From the NCBI GenBank assembly GCA_037074705.1, contig CM073590.1, positions 38,153,895 to 38,217,894 on the forward strand: a stretch of DNA of 64,000 nucleotides. The letters run 5' to 3'. Shown here piece by piece: positions 33,909 through 44,530 of this stretch (its first letter is position 1; every line of letters begins with the position of its first letter). The notes below the pieces were generated by a model that was not told where the DNA came from, searched no databases, and saw only the letters and a list, made by a program, of their open reading frames with translations. The translations under genes and the position numbers were made by a program. Origin of the DNA: Zhengitettix transpicula (taxonomy: Eukaryota; Arthropoda; Insecta; Orthoptera; Tetrigidae).

Positions 33909-35509
33909 ATGGCGACCCCCCTCCGTTCTGCCCGCAGCTTGGAGACCCTTGATGCCGCTCCAAGCCAGGCTGCACGACCCGCCGAATGGCAGGTCGTAAA
34001 AGGCAAAAAGAAGGATACCCCAACAGGAAGTCCTGGGGTATCTCCCCTCATAATAAACAAACGGAAACAAGCGACCCCTAAACACGAGATCCCCAGGACG
34101 GAACTCGTCCTTAAAACAGCGCAACGGGCCAAACCCCAAGCCCAAGCCAGCACAGCGACACAGGACGCCCCAGTCCGCGCACTCACAAACAACGTGATGC
34201 CCGCAGAAGTCGTGCCGCCAGTCGTGGCGTACAATCACGGCGACCTCGGCGCGCTGAACCAAAGGTTCATGGCGCGCTACAAGCCGCAAAAGTTCTACAC
34301 GAAGCGGCGCGACAACTGCACGGCGTTCTATACAACCACGAAAATCGATTACATGAACTTGCAAGAGTTCTTGAAAATCGAAAAAGTGGAATACTCTTTG
34401 TACCTTCTCCGCGACGTACGTACGCGGCAATACGTCGTCCGGGGAATACACGAATCCACGAGTAAAGACTCGGTAGTGGAGGACCTGAGGCTGCAGGGCT
34501 ACCCCGCCATGAACGCTTGGCAAATGCGTTCAAACGCAGACAAGCGAGCCCTCCCAATGTTCATCGTCGAGCTGGAAGACAGCCCGTCAGCCGACGAGAT
34601 CCTTAAATTGGATCTAGTGCTGTACCAGCGCGTTCGAGTAGAACATTTTAATCCGCCCCCTAAGCCCTTGCAGTGCTCAAACTGCCTGCGGTTCGGTCAC
34701 AGCGGCCTACGCTGCCATGCACGCCAGGTGTGCAAGGTATGCGCCGGCCATCACGCTGTGGCCAACTGCAAGTTGGAGGCGGGCGGCAAGAAGACCTGCG
34801 CCAACTGCAGAGGCGACCATTCTGCCCTTTACAGGGGTTGCCCTGCATACAAGGCAGAGCTGCAACGGAGGAAGGAGGCCTTGCGTAAAGGCCAAGCTCC
34901 TCTGCCAGCTTACCAGGCTGCTAAAACCGCCCCCTCAGCCTCCGCTGTCCGACCCCCCCCCCCCCGACAGTTGTCTCCAGCGGACGGTCCTTCGCCGCAG
35001 CCGTGGCAAAAACCACAACACTGCCTGAGTCCGTGCAGGCCCCTGCGCCTTCTGCGCAGCCCAGTACACCTGCTCAGGCCCCAGAGCAGGCACCCTCCGC
35101 AACACCACTGGAACAGCCAGCCTCAACATTAAAAACACAAGCTGTTCCACCCACACGGCTGTTCAAGAGCCAAAAACACAAGAAGGCCGGCAAGCCCAAA
35201 AACAAAAAATCTGCCGCGCCTTCTGCAAACACCAAACCCGCCAAGGAAGGCCGTCCCCAGCCAACCAAGGCCCCCACACACACAAAGCAGAAGCCATCCG
35301 CTACTGCTTTGCCTGCCCCCACACAGGCCGCTGTCCCATCGGACAAAAGTAATAGGCAGACCACAGAAGACCCAATGGCTGCTCTAGTCAAATCCCTTAT
35401 ATCCAAAATCCTGGAAACCATGCTCCCTCAAATCACCTCCGCCATCCTCGCCGCTGTCCAGGGACAGCTATCCAATTTCTTACCGTCCTTAACCAACCTC
35501 CATGGCTAG
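33909..35509 (+). CDS. Jockey ORF1: Gag-like nucleic-acid-binding protein (one frameshift)
   Basis: ORF1 proteins of Jockey elements bind the element RNA and carry it to the nucleus or chromosome. The frame from ATG 33909 runs to 35132 (407 codons). It shows a lysine-rich N-terminus and a central region LRDVRTRQYVVRGIHESTSK...VFIVELED-like that fits the domain usually preceding zinc fingers in this clade (PRE_C2HC type). Three knuckles follow: CSNCLRFGHSGLRC near residue 257, CKVCAGHHAVANC near 275 and CANCRGDHSALYRGC near 297. Right after a run of 13 C (34953-34965) the natural continuation, a Pro/Ala/Lys-rich tail, is found one frame over (35003-35509) and stops at TAG 35507-35509. A C-run of one base more, or two fewer, would join both parts into about 530 codons. 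A length error in the assembly is as likely as a real mutation. Confidence 0.88.
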
Positions 35510-38221
35510 ACAGCACATGGGCCGAGACACGCGTATCCTTTTCTGGAACGCATGCGGCCTGAAAAACAAAGGGTCGAACTGGCCGCGTTCATGACGCAAC
35601 ATGCCGTAGGCATCGCGCTAGTGAACGAAACACACCTTATCCCCGCGGATAAGATTCACTTTACACAACACGCAGTTTACCGCTCCGACAGACAAGACGG
35701 TCGCAGAGCCGGAGGAACTGCAATCATAGTAAAACAAGACATCGCCCATTCGCTTGTACCACTTCCACGATTAAACAAGCTTGAAGCCACAGCTGTTAGA
35801 ATCCAGTTAAATGGAGCATACACTACACTCGTAGCCGTCTACAATAAACCAGGCAGGCCCCCAATAGATGTTAGAGACATAGACCGGCTACTTAACATCT
35901 CGGGAAGGGTAATAGTAGCTGGGGATCTAAACAGTAAACACCCCTTATGGAACAGTAGACGCACCAACCCCAGCGGTAGGGCACTACACGCTCACTCACA
36001 AACACATAATTACATCGTCCTAGGACCACGTGAGGCAACTTACGTGCCCGAAAGACGAAACGCACAGCCAGATGTCCTGTACATTGCCCTCATCAAGGGC
36101 GTCACAGACACTCTTGACCTCACGGTCATACAGGACCTGACTTCAGACCATTACCTTGTACTCATTAGCAACACAGGCACTATACAGCACAGAGACAAGC
36201 GCGTCATGTTCAACTATAGGAAGGCCAACTGGAATTTATTCCGGGAAGCCCTCGATAGAAACATGAACCACACGGACAACATCCACACCGCGGCGGAAAT
36301 AGACCAGTCTGTTCAGTCCCTCACCGCTGCCATACAGGACGCGATATCCGAAGTTATACCAACGGTAACTCCACACCAACACAGGACGGTGCTCCCTGAT
36401 AGCATAAAGGAGTTAATCACCCTAAGGAATAGACTTAGAAGGTATTGGCAGCGAACTAGGTTGCAAATATACAAAACCCATATGAACAGACTTAGAGACA
36501 TCATTAGAGAACACATCAAAACACACCGAAGCATGGAGTGGGACAAGCTCCTAGCCAGCTTCGACACCTCCACACGCTCCACGTGGCAGATGGCGAGACA
36601 TTTTACACGGGAGGCATACCAAATTCCAACGCTCCACGGACCAGCAGGGCACGCTTACTCCGACTCGGAGAAGGCTGAACTGCTGGCCGACACGCTAGAG
36701 GCCACATTCCAACCGAATGACGATCCCTCAGATCCGATATTCACACTTGAAACGGACCAGGTTGTGAAACAGCTGTTAGCCCAAGAAGCCGCCGAGCCTC
36801 TACGGCACACAAACATAGGTGAAATACGGTGGGCTATACAGCGAACACATCCCAGTAAGGCGCCTGGCCCGGATGGCATTCAAAATCGAGTGCTCAAACA
36901 GCTCTCCCTCCGAGCACTCGAGCAGATCACAGACATCACGAATGCCATCTTCCGAACGCAACACTTCCCGGACACCTGGAAACAGGGGAAGGTACTGACC
37001 TTCCGAAAACCCGGGAAAGACCACACACTTCCGACCAACTACAGGCCCATAACTTTACTTTGCTCGCTAGGTAAAGTGGTCGAGAAGGTAATGCTGCGCA
37101 GGATCACAGAACACTGCACAGAAAACGATCTCCTAAGGCCGGAGCAATTTGGCTTTAGGAATCAACACTCCACAACACTCCAACTACTACGAGTAGTTGA
37201 ACACATAACAAGAGGGTACAACCTGGCAAGGTCTACGGCAGCCGTTTTCCTCGATGTGGAAAAGGCTTTCGATAAGATTTGGCACAACGGCCTGATAAGA
37301 CGGCTCAATGACTGTAGGTTCCCACTCGCACTCATACGGCTGCTCCACTCTTACCTATCACGTAGGACATTCTTCGTGGATGTCAACACATCACAGTCCA
37401 CAGTAAGGGGAATACATGCAGGAGTGCCTCAAGGAAGTATCATAGGGCCAGTCCTACATAACATCTACATTAACGATGTCCCCACAACACCTGAAACCCA
37501 GGTTGCCATATTCGCCGACGACACAGCCATCTTTGCTCAGTCGAGGCAACCATCGGCACTTAATCGTAAATTACAACGCGCACTCAACGCACTCGAACCA
37601 TGGTTAACACGATGGCGAATTAAGATTAACGTTGGTAAATGCGAGGCACTCCTACTTACACGTAGGGCACGACACGCACGCCTACATAAAGACTGTCGTC
37701 CACTTACACTCCACAAGCGCCCGATTCAATTCCGAGACACGGTTAAATACCTTGGAGTCTCATTTGATCCGGCCCTGACATGGAGACTCCATACCACTAA
37801 CATCGTTCGAAAAGCAACCATTAGACTGATACAACTCTACCCATTGCTTAACAGAACAAGCACCCTCAACACATCCACAGCCCGCGCTCTATACTTAACA
37901 CTCATACGGCCAATCCTGACGTATGCTGGACCAGTGTGGGGCTATGCAGCCAAGTCACATCTACGTAGCCTCCAGGTTTTACAAAACAAGGTCCTTAAAA
38001 TCATCGCCAAGGCACCTTGGAGGGCACGAACTAAAGACGTCCACCGCGAATTGAACATTCTGCCATTAATGGACGTTATCAGAGAACATGCTGAACGCCT
38101 GTACAGCAAGACACAATTCTCACACAACACAATCATAAGGCGACTGGGCAATTATGACCACACCCGCGTCACTAAACACAAACGCCCAAAACACCTCCTC
38201 CTCCCCCCCGAACCCCCATGA
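35502..38221 (+). CDS. Jockey ORF2: endonuclease and reverse transcriptase (one frameshift near its start)
   Basis: This enzyme nicks the target DNA and copies the element RNA in place. Its likely start is ATG 35502, overlapping the ORF1 stop. The first 23 codons reach ILFWNACGLKNK, the normal start of an AP-type endonuclease, then a one-base loss in the A-rich stretch 35561-35572 moves reading to the frame that stays open to 38221 (889 codons from ATG 35552). Visible endonuclease blocks are VNETHL, AGDLNSKHPLWNS near residue 123 and SDHYLVLI near 198. Reverse transcriptase blocks are NYRPITLLCSLGKVVEK near 496, EQFGFRNQHST, FLDVEKAFDKIWH, GVPQGSIIGPVL, the catalytic FADD near 653 and VKYLGVSFDP. 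The C-terminal domain ends RARTKDVHRELNI... without RNase H, as usual in this clade. Confidence 0.93.
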
Positions 38222-38729
38222 TCGGCTCATAACGATTTACTGACCACGCTTGCTTACGGTTTTTACAGGACGTGTGCGGAGATCCGGACTCCTCGACGAG
38301 AAGAGGATCGACGTGCATGATACCCGCAACCAACTACTAACTTATTCCTACCAACAAAACCATGTGCATGTTGCTGTCGCACAAGAGCAGTATTCTAGCT
38401 CATTGTGCCCTTCAACCCATCTAACTATCGCTGAGGTTTTTTTCCCGGTAAGGAAACCCTTCAGGTTGAATTATTGGCACTTTTTTCCCTCAGCCCTACG
38501 CTCTTCATTCTGTCTCTCTCACAAACTATCTCCGTGAATGACCGTATTAAAGGGTATTATGCCCTCAGGTGCGGATCAAACACAAGTTCCCAATCCTTGT
38601 GTTCCAAGTTAGCTTACTAACAGCACGTGCAGAGGGGGTGTAGAAAGTGGTAGACCCCCATGCTTGGCCGTGCGTGCTTTCTAGGGGGCACGGCCTTTAA
38701 GGGCCTTTGGCCCATAAAAAAAAAAAAAA
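38222..38729 (+). other. Jockey 3' UTR and poly(A) tail
   Basis: About 490 bases after the ORF2 stop, ending in 14 A at 38716-38729. The last 90 bases can fold: AGAAAG...CTTTCT near 38640-38682 and GGCC-rich repeats in GGCCTTTAAGGGCCTTTGGC just before the tail. Such a 3' structure could be what the reverse transcriptase recognises, but this is inference. Confidence 0.75.
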
Positions 38730-38740
38730 GAAAGTGTGTG
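38730..38740 (+). repeat. Target-site duplication of the Jockey LINE, right copy
   Basis: GAAAGTGTGTG, identical to 33417-33427. The leader of the LTR element resumes here with TTGAAAATAG. Confidence 0.92.
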
Positions 38741-38786
38741 TTGAAAATAGAAACGGAGTTCTTCTGGTTATTTTGTCTGGTTGTTC

Positions 38787-39809
38787 ATGAAGCTTAGGAG
38801 CGGAATTGATACGGTACAAAGGGAATTAAGCACGGATGAGCAGACGGAGGGTAGTTCCGAGAACGTTGGGAGCCAGGCAAGCAGTGGTTTTCCTGGAACC
38901 AATGGTACAAAAGAAAATCAGTTTTCATTCGAATCTATGATGGCACAATTGACGCAAGCCATTCAAAATAGTCAGGCTAAGTTAGAGGAACAGATTCAAA
39001 GGAATAGTGACGAAACTAACAAGGGGTTTAACATATTGCAGGCCCAGATTAAAGGCTGTCAAGAAGCAGCTGAGAATAAGTTTAGGGAGATCCGCAGTGA
39101 GATTCAGGAGCAGGTCCAAATATTCACGGAAAGAAATCGATATCAATGGAACCAGTTACAAAGTCAAAGCGATACAATTAATGAAAAATGCGCGAGTATA
39201 AGTCATAAAGGGCAGGAAAGGACAGAGGATTTTGAAAAATTAGTTGAAACAGGCTTAGGCATAAACGTAGAACAGGTCGCCGAACAAAAACCCGAAGTCG
39301 CCGATTTGGCTAATAAGGAGCGGCAAAGTCTGACTGACAGATTAGACGAAGTTGTTGTCGGGGCAGATGTGGAAACTCGGCAAGAAGAAACTGAACATGC
39401 GAAGAATCAGCTAGTCAGTGACGCAGAGGCAGTTAGGGAAGAGATGAACGAATGCACAATTGCGGTGAATATTGTTGATATTGAAGTAGACTTATGGAAA
39501 CAGTTGAGTTCCAAGGCCGTCAGTTTGTGTATTAGGATTTCGGAAGCCAGTGAATTGGTAGTTCGCCGGGAAGGCTTAACCCAGCGATTAGAAATTACGC
39601 TGAAATCATTTCGGGGGCGAAGACGTCAGAACGGTCGTGAATTCTTAAACGGGCTAAAGTCATATTTTTCCCAAAGACGAACGCCGGACCGTTTTAAATT
39701 AACTTCATTTATGCAGAAAATGGAGGGTAGTTACACGTTTGATCCCGGCGGATATTCATTCTCGATGCTTCTTCATCGGAGAAATGACATGCTTAATAGG
39801 CTGAATTAA
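38787..39809 (+). CDS. Gag-like coiled-coil protein of the LTR element
   Basis: The frame opens two codons upstream with TTG. The first ATG at 38787 starts MKLRSG, a common Gag opening in gypsy-like elements, and gives 340 residues. The first 240 residues are polar and rich in Glu, Gln, Lys and Asn with long heptad-like stretches, so a coiled coil is expected. Near residue 285 the sequence GREFLNGLKSYFSQRRTPDR resembles the start of the retrotransposon Gag capsid domain in this group, followed by FMQKMEGS. The frame ends soon after, so the capsid region and any zinc knuckle are missing. It would build the particle shell, but this form looks C-terminally truncated. It is the only sizeable open frame of the element. 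Confidence 0.7.
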   Translation: MKLRSGIDTVQRELSTDEQTEGSSENVGSQASSGFPGTNGTKENQFSFESMMAQLTQAIQNSQAKLEEQIQRNSDETNKGFNILQAQIKGCQEAAENKFREIRSEIQEQVQIFTERNRYQWNQLQSQSDTINEKCASISHKGQERTEDFEKLVETGLGINVEQVAEQKPEVADLANKERQSLTDRLDEVVVGADVETRQEETEHAKNQLVSDAEAVREEMNECTIAVNIVDIEVDLWKQLSSKAVSLCIRISEASELVVRREGLTQRLEITLKSFRGRRRQNGREFLNGLKSYFSQRRTPDRFKLTSFMQKMEGSYTFDPGGYSFSMLLHRRNDMLNRLN

Positions 39810-41345
39810 GAGCATGTAAACGTTATATATATATACCGCCAGATGTAGGTCAAGTAAGTGGTAGTAAAAGATAAGTGTAGCAAGTACAGAAGGGTGGCGG
39901 AAAATATTGTAATTAATTGTAGTTTTGTACTAGATTAAGTATACTTAGGGATAGGGCCAGGTCAAGGATTGTGTGCTTGTTTGGTTGACTAATGAGTGTA
40001 CCAGTAGCTGGAGCCTCGGACAGGAACCAGGAAGAGGCACTGTCGGCGGATAATCCTTTGCTCCAGACATTGTTACAGGCTAGGCTCGCCAGAAGGATCC
40101 AACCATCAAAGCATCGTCAGCGGCCGGCAGGATAATCCCAGGGCATGTGACTAATGCATGTTGGGCTTTGCGGACCCAGGAACCCGAGCTGTATGTGGTA
40201 TCTGTTACCACGTTCTACTTTTCTTCAATTCGGCCTTGCTTGGTCAAAACCACCTGTAAAACTGTCACTAAGGTTTCTTGGCCAACCCTTGATTTTTCGA
40301 CCCCAACAATGGTTATTAGGTTTCGAGGACTGAGGGTGTCTTTCATCTATGCTCTTCTTTCCTCTTATTTTCGCACCTTATGTAAAAGGAAGACGTGGCG
40401 GACCAACGACCAGATGCGCACAAGTGGAACGGGCGGACAACCACGACTACGCGATGCGGTTGCAACGGCGCGAAGTGGTACATAAGCTAATGTGAGGTGT
40501 TTGTACATATAATGCAAGTGTCCGATGATACACAATAAAAGGGGGACGAGAAGTGACAAGGTTATAATTACAACAGACGCTAAAAAAAAGTGATGTGTCG
40601 TGTTATCAAAAGACGCTCACAGGAGTGATTTTAAGTTTAATTTAAGAAAAAAAAAGGGTGGATTAAATATTGAAAATGACATTCATAGTAATTAAAGGAC
40701 GATTATGGAGGTTAATTTAAATTAAATACTTATATTTAGGATGCGCTCAATTGTTAAAATTAAGGGGTAGGCATTACGGACCGGTGCGCATATAATTAAA
40801 AGTAGTATGTGTAGAATACGAACAGTAATATGTGTAGATGTAAAATAATATAAAAGATCTAATATCAGATTAGGAGAAAATATATCGATAAGTAAATGCA
40901 TATCATTTTGCTATGGTTAGTTGTAAGTTAGTTATAGATTTTATTTAATTATTCGCTTCGGTTTTAGTTAGTTATAAGTTAGTGTTACAGATGTATATAT
41001 TCCTACCTTTCGTTATTAAGTTAGCTGTAAGGTACTCTTAGATTTGTATATGATTCATCATTTCGTTGTTGAATTAGTTGTAATTTTGTTTCAAATCTGA
41101 ATATAATATTTAATTAATTTGTTTGTGAATGTAATGCTGTACTGTTTAAGATTACATACTGTCATGGAAACTACTTAGAATTATGAGAAATTGGACTATA
41201 GCTATATCTGCTAATTAAGTACCACATAGAAAAAAAATTAAATTGTATCACAGGATTGTATTTTGCCAGATGCGAGGGAGCATGCGCGAACTTCAAGCGA
41301 ATTATTTTGAAATCGTTCGAATGGATCCTCCATTCATCCAATTTC
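39810..41345 (+). other. Internal region of the LTR element without pol
   Basis: No protease, reverse transcriptase or RNase H motif in any frame. At 40418-40495 one frame reads VERADNHDYAMRLQRREVVH, which loosely resembles the tail after the integrase core in gypsy-like polyproteins. If real, the element arose by internal deletion of pol. The 112-codon open frame at 40147-40485 has no recognised motif and is probably chance. Confidence 0.45.
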
Positions 41346-41355
41346 AAAGGGGGAA
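41346..41355 (+). promoter_or_regulatory. Polypurine tract of the LTR element
   Basis: AAAGGGGGAA lies 7 bases before the 3' LTR. This is the expected position and composition for the primer of plus-strand DNA synthesis. Confidence 0.75.
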
Positions 41356-41362
41356 TATTATA

Positions 41363-42054
41363 TGGTGCGCTTTTAGTTATCGATTCGTTACCAAATATTT
41401 TTTATAACTGTTGCCTAAATTACTGCCTGGAAGCATGGGAATGTGGCTTGCCGGGGTCGAGCAGCAGACACAAGACAATGGCGGGGTGGATTGGAAAATC
41501 CGCAAGTCCCGCAAGCAAGGTCAGGGTCGGCCAAGGAAGGGGTAGATGACCGGAGACTATGGCCCTAAAATAGATGGAAATGGGTCACGTGTGCACAAGG
41601 ACCAACCAGAAGAGAGGGATTTTGAGGAGGCAGAGAAAGAAGTCTGCGAACACGAGGAGATGAATTTGGACCGTCGGTGAGAGTGGTCAGGGAGAGTTGA
41701 TCCTGAAAGATTTTGGTTTTGCACGTGGGTCTCTGGTCGTCTTCTGCGAATGCTGATGAGAGAGAACGGGAGTCGACCCTGTCCGAGCTGCAGACCTGGT
41801 AAGTTGCATTCCATGCTTCCGGGTATCGCGTCGGTTTGCCACGAGAAGAACCACGGTTAATCTTGAGAAAGGGAGGGGGTTACATGCATCCCTGGCAGGC
41901 TGGAGAGCTTTTCGTTTTGTATAAATTCTGAGAAAATGTATTATTGTTTTTTTTAATAACTAAGTATTGTATTTCCCTTTCCTGCAAGAACAATTCTTGC
42001 AGGTGGCGCCCAACAAACCGCATATCAATAGTTAATTTAACTTTAAGCTCACCA
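41363..42054 (+). repeat. 3' LTR (692 bp)
   Basis: Aligns over its whole length with 32270-32998. By eye there are about 5 substitutions in the first 575 bases and about 12 in the last 115, and one copy of the 37-bp unit that is doubled in the 5' LTR. It contains the palindrome CCTGCAAGAA/TTCTTGCAGG (41981-42003) followed at once by TGGCGCCCAAC (42004-42014). Confidence 0.9.
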
Positions 42055-44530
42055 CAAACTTACTTAAGAGAAATTGTATTCAACCAAAACTGAAAGGCAA
42101 AGTGTCCTTATTATCTGCAAAACAGATGATTTAAACTCTATTTTTGACACGTTTCTAAGATTTTTATATCGATTGTTGATGAGGTAGCCCCTGCTAAATT
42201 AAAACCTATCAAGAACGTTAACAAGGCTAATTGTACTACCAATGGTATTCGAATATCGCGGGATAAACTCTGCATTTTGAACAAACTCAAGAATCCCTCC
42301 GCATCCCTTCAATTACTTAACTAAATCCAAACTTATAGACGTATTTACAAGAGAGTGCTGGTAGGCTCGGAAAAATTTAATAATTCCACTCGCATAACAA
42401 ATGCTGATAATAAAATCAAAGCAACTTGGAATGTTATCAAAGATGTATCGGGCAATGGTGTCGGCAATCACAAAGAAAATACACTTATAGAGCAGAGTGA
42501 AACCTTTTCCGGTAGAGAAGCAGCTAACCTTAATACAAATATGTACCTTAGCGTATATTGAGGAGGATTTATTCAAATTCTTGTCGGTTCTGCAAAATAG
42601 TATATTTTTTCAACCTACATGTACAGATGAAATAATTTCAGTGGTAATAAACTTGAAGTATTCCAAGCAACAGACATATATGACATAACAAGCAAAATGG
42701 TAAAAGAGTGTGCCGAAGCCATCGTTTGTCCACTTAAATTAATATTTAACAAATGTATTGAAACTGGAATATTTCCCGATGCTCTCAAAATCGCGAAGGT
42801 AATCCCGTTATTCAAGAAAGATTCACCAGCTGACGTATCAAATTATAGACCTATTATTTCAAAAAATTTTGAAAAAATAATTCACATTAAATTACATAAT
42901 TTCTTTAGAAAATATAATATTTTAAGTTCCTCCCAGAATGGCTTCCTTAACGGAAAATCTACAAATAGTACAATGTACGACTTTATTCAAAATATTCAAA
43001 TTTTATTTGATGAGGGATTGACAGTAGCTGGAGTATTTGATGATTTGCCTAAGGCATTAGACACGGTTGATCATGAAATTTTAATAACAAAGTTAGAATA
43101 TTATGGGGTACGGGGAAACGCCTTACTTCTAAAATCATATCTAAAAAATCGTAAAAAAAGGGTGCGGTCGAAACTAAAGATAGGCATGTTCATTTATCTG
43201 ATTGGGAATTAATTATTTGCGGTGTTCCTCAAGGCTCGATTCTTGGGCCTTTACTTTTCATTATCCTCTTAAATCAATTCTCTACGTGTGTGATACAAAT
43301 GATTTAAGATAAAAATGTTGATAATCTTGTTAGAAACGTAAACATCACTGTGGACAAACTAAATGCGTTGTTTAAAGTAAATAAAGTAGATAAAAGCAAG
43401 GTCGTCCAGTTCTTAGCGGATGGTAGTAACAACCTTCTACACAAATTCTCGGCTGAGGCGCCGTTTCTGGGTCTTCAGATTGATAGTAATTTAAAGTGGA
43501 CTCATCATGTAGATCTGCTTGCTGGGGTTGTTATTGTCTCAGAAACTTCAACACAACGAAAATGGTGTACTTTGCGTATTTTCATTCCCTTATGTGTTGT
43601 GGTATTACAAATTTCGACAATTGCTCCAAGATAATTGAAATATTCAAGTTTCAGAAGTGTGGTATAAGAATACTTTCTAATACGGATAATAAATGCAGTT
43701 GTAAACCGTTTTTCAAAACTCTCTTTCCAGCGTGTTTATTCACGAAATTTTAAATTTCGTTAAGCGGAACATGAATTTTTTCAAACGAATGGCGAGTCTA
43801 ACGATTATGAAACTAGAAACGCTCAGTTCTAAGATCTTTGCTCTCTACCAGAGAAGTATTCACCACTCAGGGATAGCTTCCTCCAGATGTAAAGAACAGT
43901 AATACCTTCAAGAAATTTGGGATTCAATGTAAAAATATTCTACTGAAAGGCGCCGGTGTTTTACTCAGTACAGGAGTTTCTTGATCGTTTTCCTAATAAT
44001 TAATTTTTTTAAACTGCAAAAGTGTTGAATGGGTTGCTAATAATAACTACTTATTTCATAACTTGCTTAGACTCTATTGGTTTTCTGTTCTTTTGTTTGT
44101 TTGTTTCATGTAGAGCCTGCAGTTTGCAGATTCCTCGTCGCTCTGTTTCATGAAGTTACTTGTCCGTCGTTTGTGTTTCCGCCTAGTGTGCGTGTGTCAA
44201 GTTTTTTGTTTATTCTTGTGTGATTCTATATTTTATGATAGTTAATTCTCTAATCATTAATTATTTACTAGTACGTATTGAATTTTTTTATGAGAACTGT
44301 AAATATTATATTATACTCTTAGTATAGTTAAAGAATTATTATTTTAGTTATTATTAATATATTTTACGTTGTTGGGCAGGGAAATTTGTGTTCCCGAATT
44401 TTAGGATTTCTATGTTAACTTCTAATTATTCATAATTGTAGCATACCATTATTATATTGTAATTTTATGTATTGACGTATCCTATTTCCTCATACGAAGA
44501 CTCATGGAACAAAATAAATCGAATCAAATC
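42055..44530 (+). pseudogene. CR1/Daphne-like LINE, 3' segment (linker, reverse transcriptase, 3' UTR)
   Basis: This continues the LINE interrupted at 32269. Frames in order give the linker (APAKLKPIKN..., KIKATWNVIKDVSGNG), then reverse transcriptase from CIETGIFPDALKIAKVIPLF through KKDSPADVSNYRPI, SQNGFLNGKST, GVFDDLPKALDTVDHEIL (catalytic Asp block, F-x-DL-KA-DTVDH) and GVPQGSILGPLLF (readable in another frame at 43222-43260). The catalytic box F/YADD is lost. The C-terminal part reads EIFKFQKCGIRILSN...CKPFFKTL, and a last block with YQRSIHHSG near 43850. The 3' end is near AAAATAAATCGAATCAAATC at 44508-44530, a short-repeat tail usual for CR1-group insect LINEs. Several frameshifts. Confidence 0.75.

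Larger units (their letters stand above)
33428..38729 (+). mobile_element. Full-length Jockey-clade LINE
   Basis: A complete 5.3-kb non-LTR retrotransposon: 5' UTR 33428-33908, ORF1 (Gag-like with three zinc knuckles), ORF2 (endonuclease plus reverse transcriptase), a 3' UTR of about 490 bases and a 14-A tail, all bounded by an 11-bp exact target duplication. ORF2 begins inside the last codons of ORF1 (overlap of 8 bases). GC content is clearly higher than in the host sequence. Only two apparent single-base shifts break the frames, both in homopolymer or A-rich runs, so the copy is very young or even active if these are sequencing errors. It interrupts the LTR element at 33427/38741. Confidence 0.93.
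32270..42054 (+). mobile_element. Gag-only LTR retrotransposon (gypsy-like), split by a Jockey LINE
   Basis: The element has direct LTRs of 729 and 692 bp with TGGTG...CACCA ends and a target duplication. A primer-binding-like site follows the 5' LTR and a polypurine tract (AAAGGGGGAA, 41346-41355) precedes the 3' LTR. Without the inserted Jockey its internal part is about 3.06 kb and encodes only one Gag-like protein. No protease, reverse transcriptase or full integrase is visible, so it looks non-autonomous and would need enzymes from a relative. It lies inside a CR1/Daphne-like LINE. The LTRs differ by about 17 substitutions, counted by eye, and one 37-bp tandem duplication, so the insertion is fairly young. 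Confidence 0.88.

Noticed and set aside
33830..34557. Long open frames antisense to Jockey ORF1, including 216 codons at 33873-34523
   Set aside because: Shadow frames of a GC-rich coding sequence. The sense frame carries three zinc knuckles.
40147..40485. 112-codon open frame inside the LTR element as a gene
   Set aside because: No recognisable motif. A competing frame at 40418-40495 fits a retroelement tail better.
32270..42054. Endogenous retrovirus with env
   Set aside because: No pol and no env-like open frame with signal peptide or membrane segment. The only protein is Gag-like.
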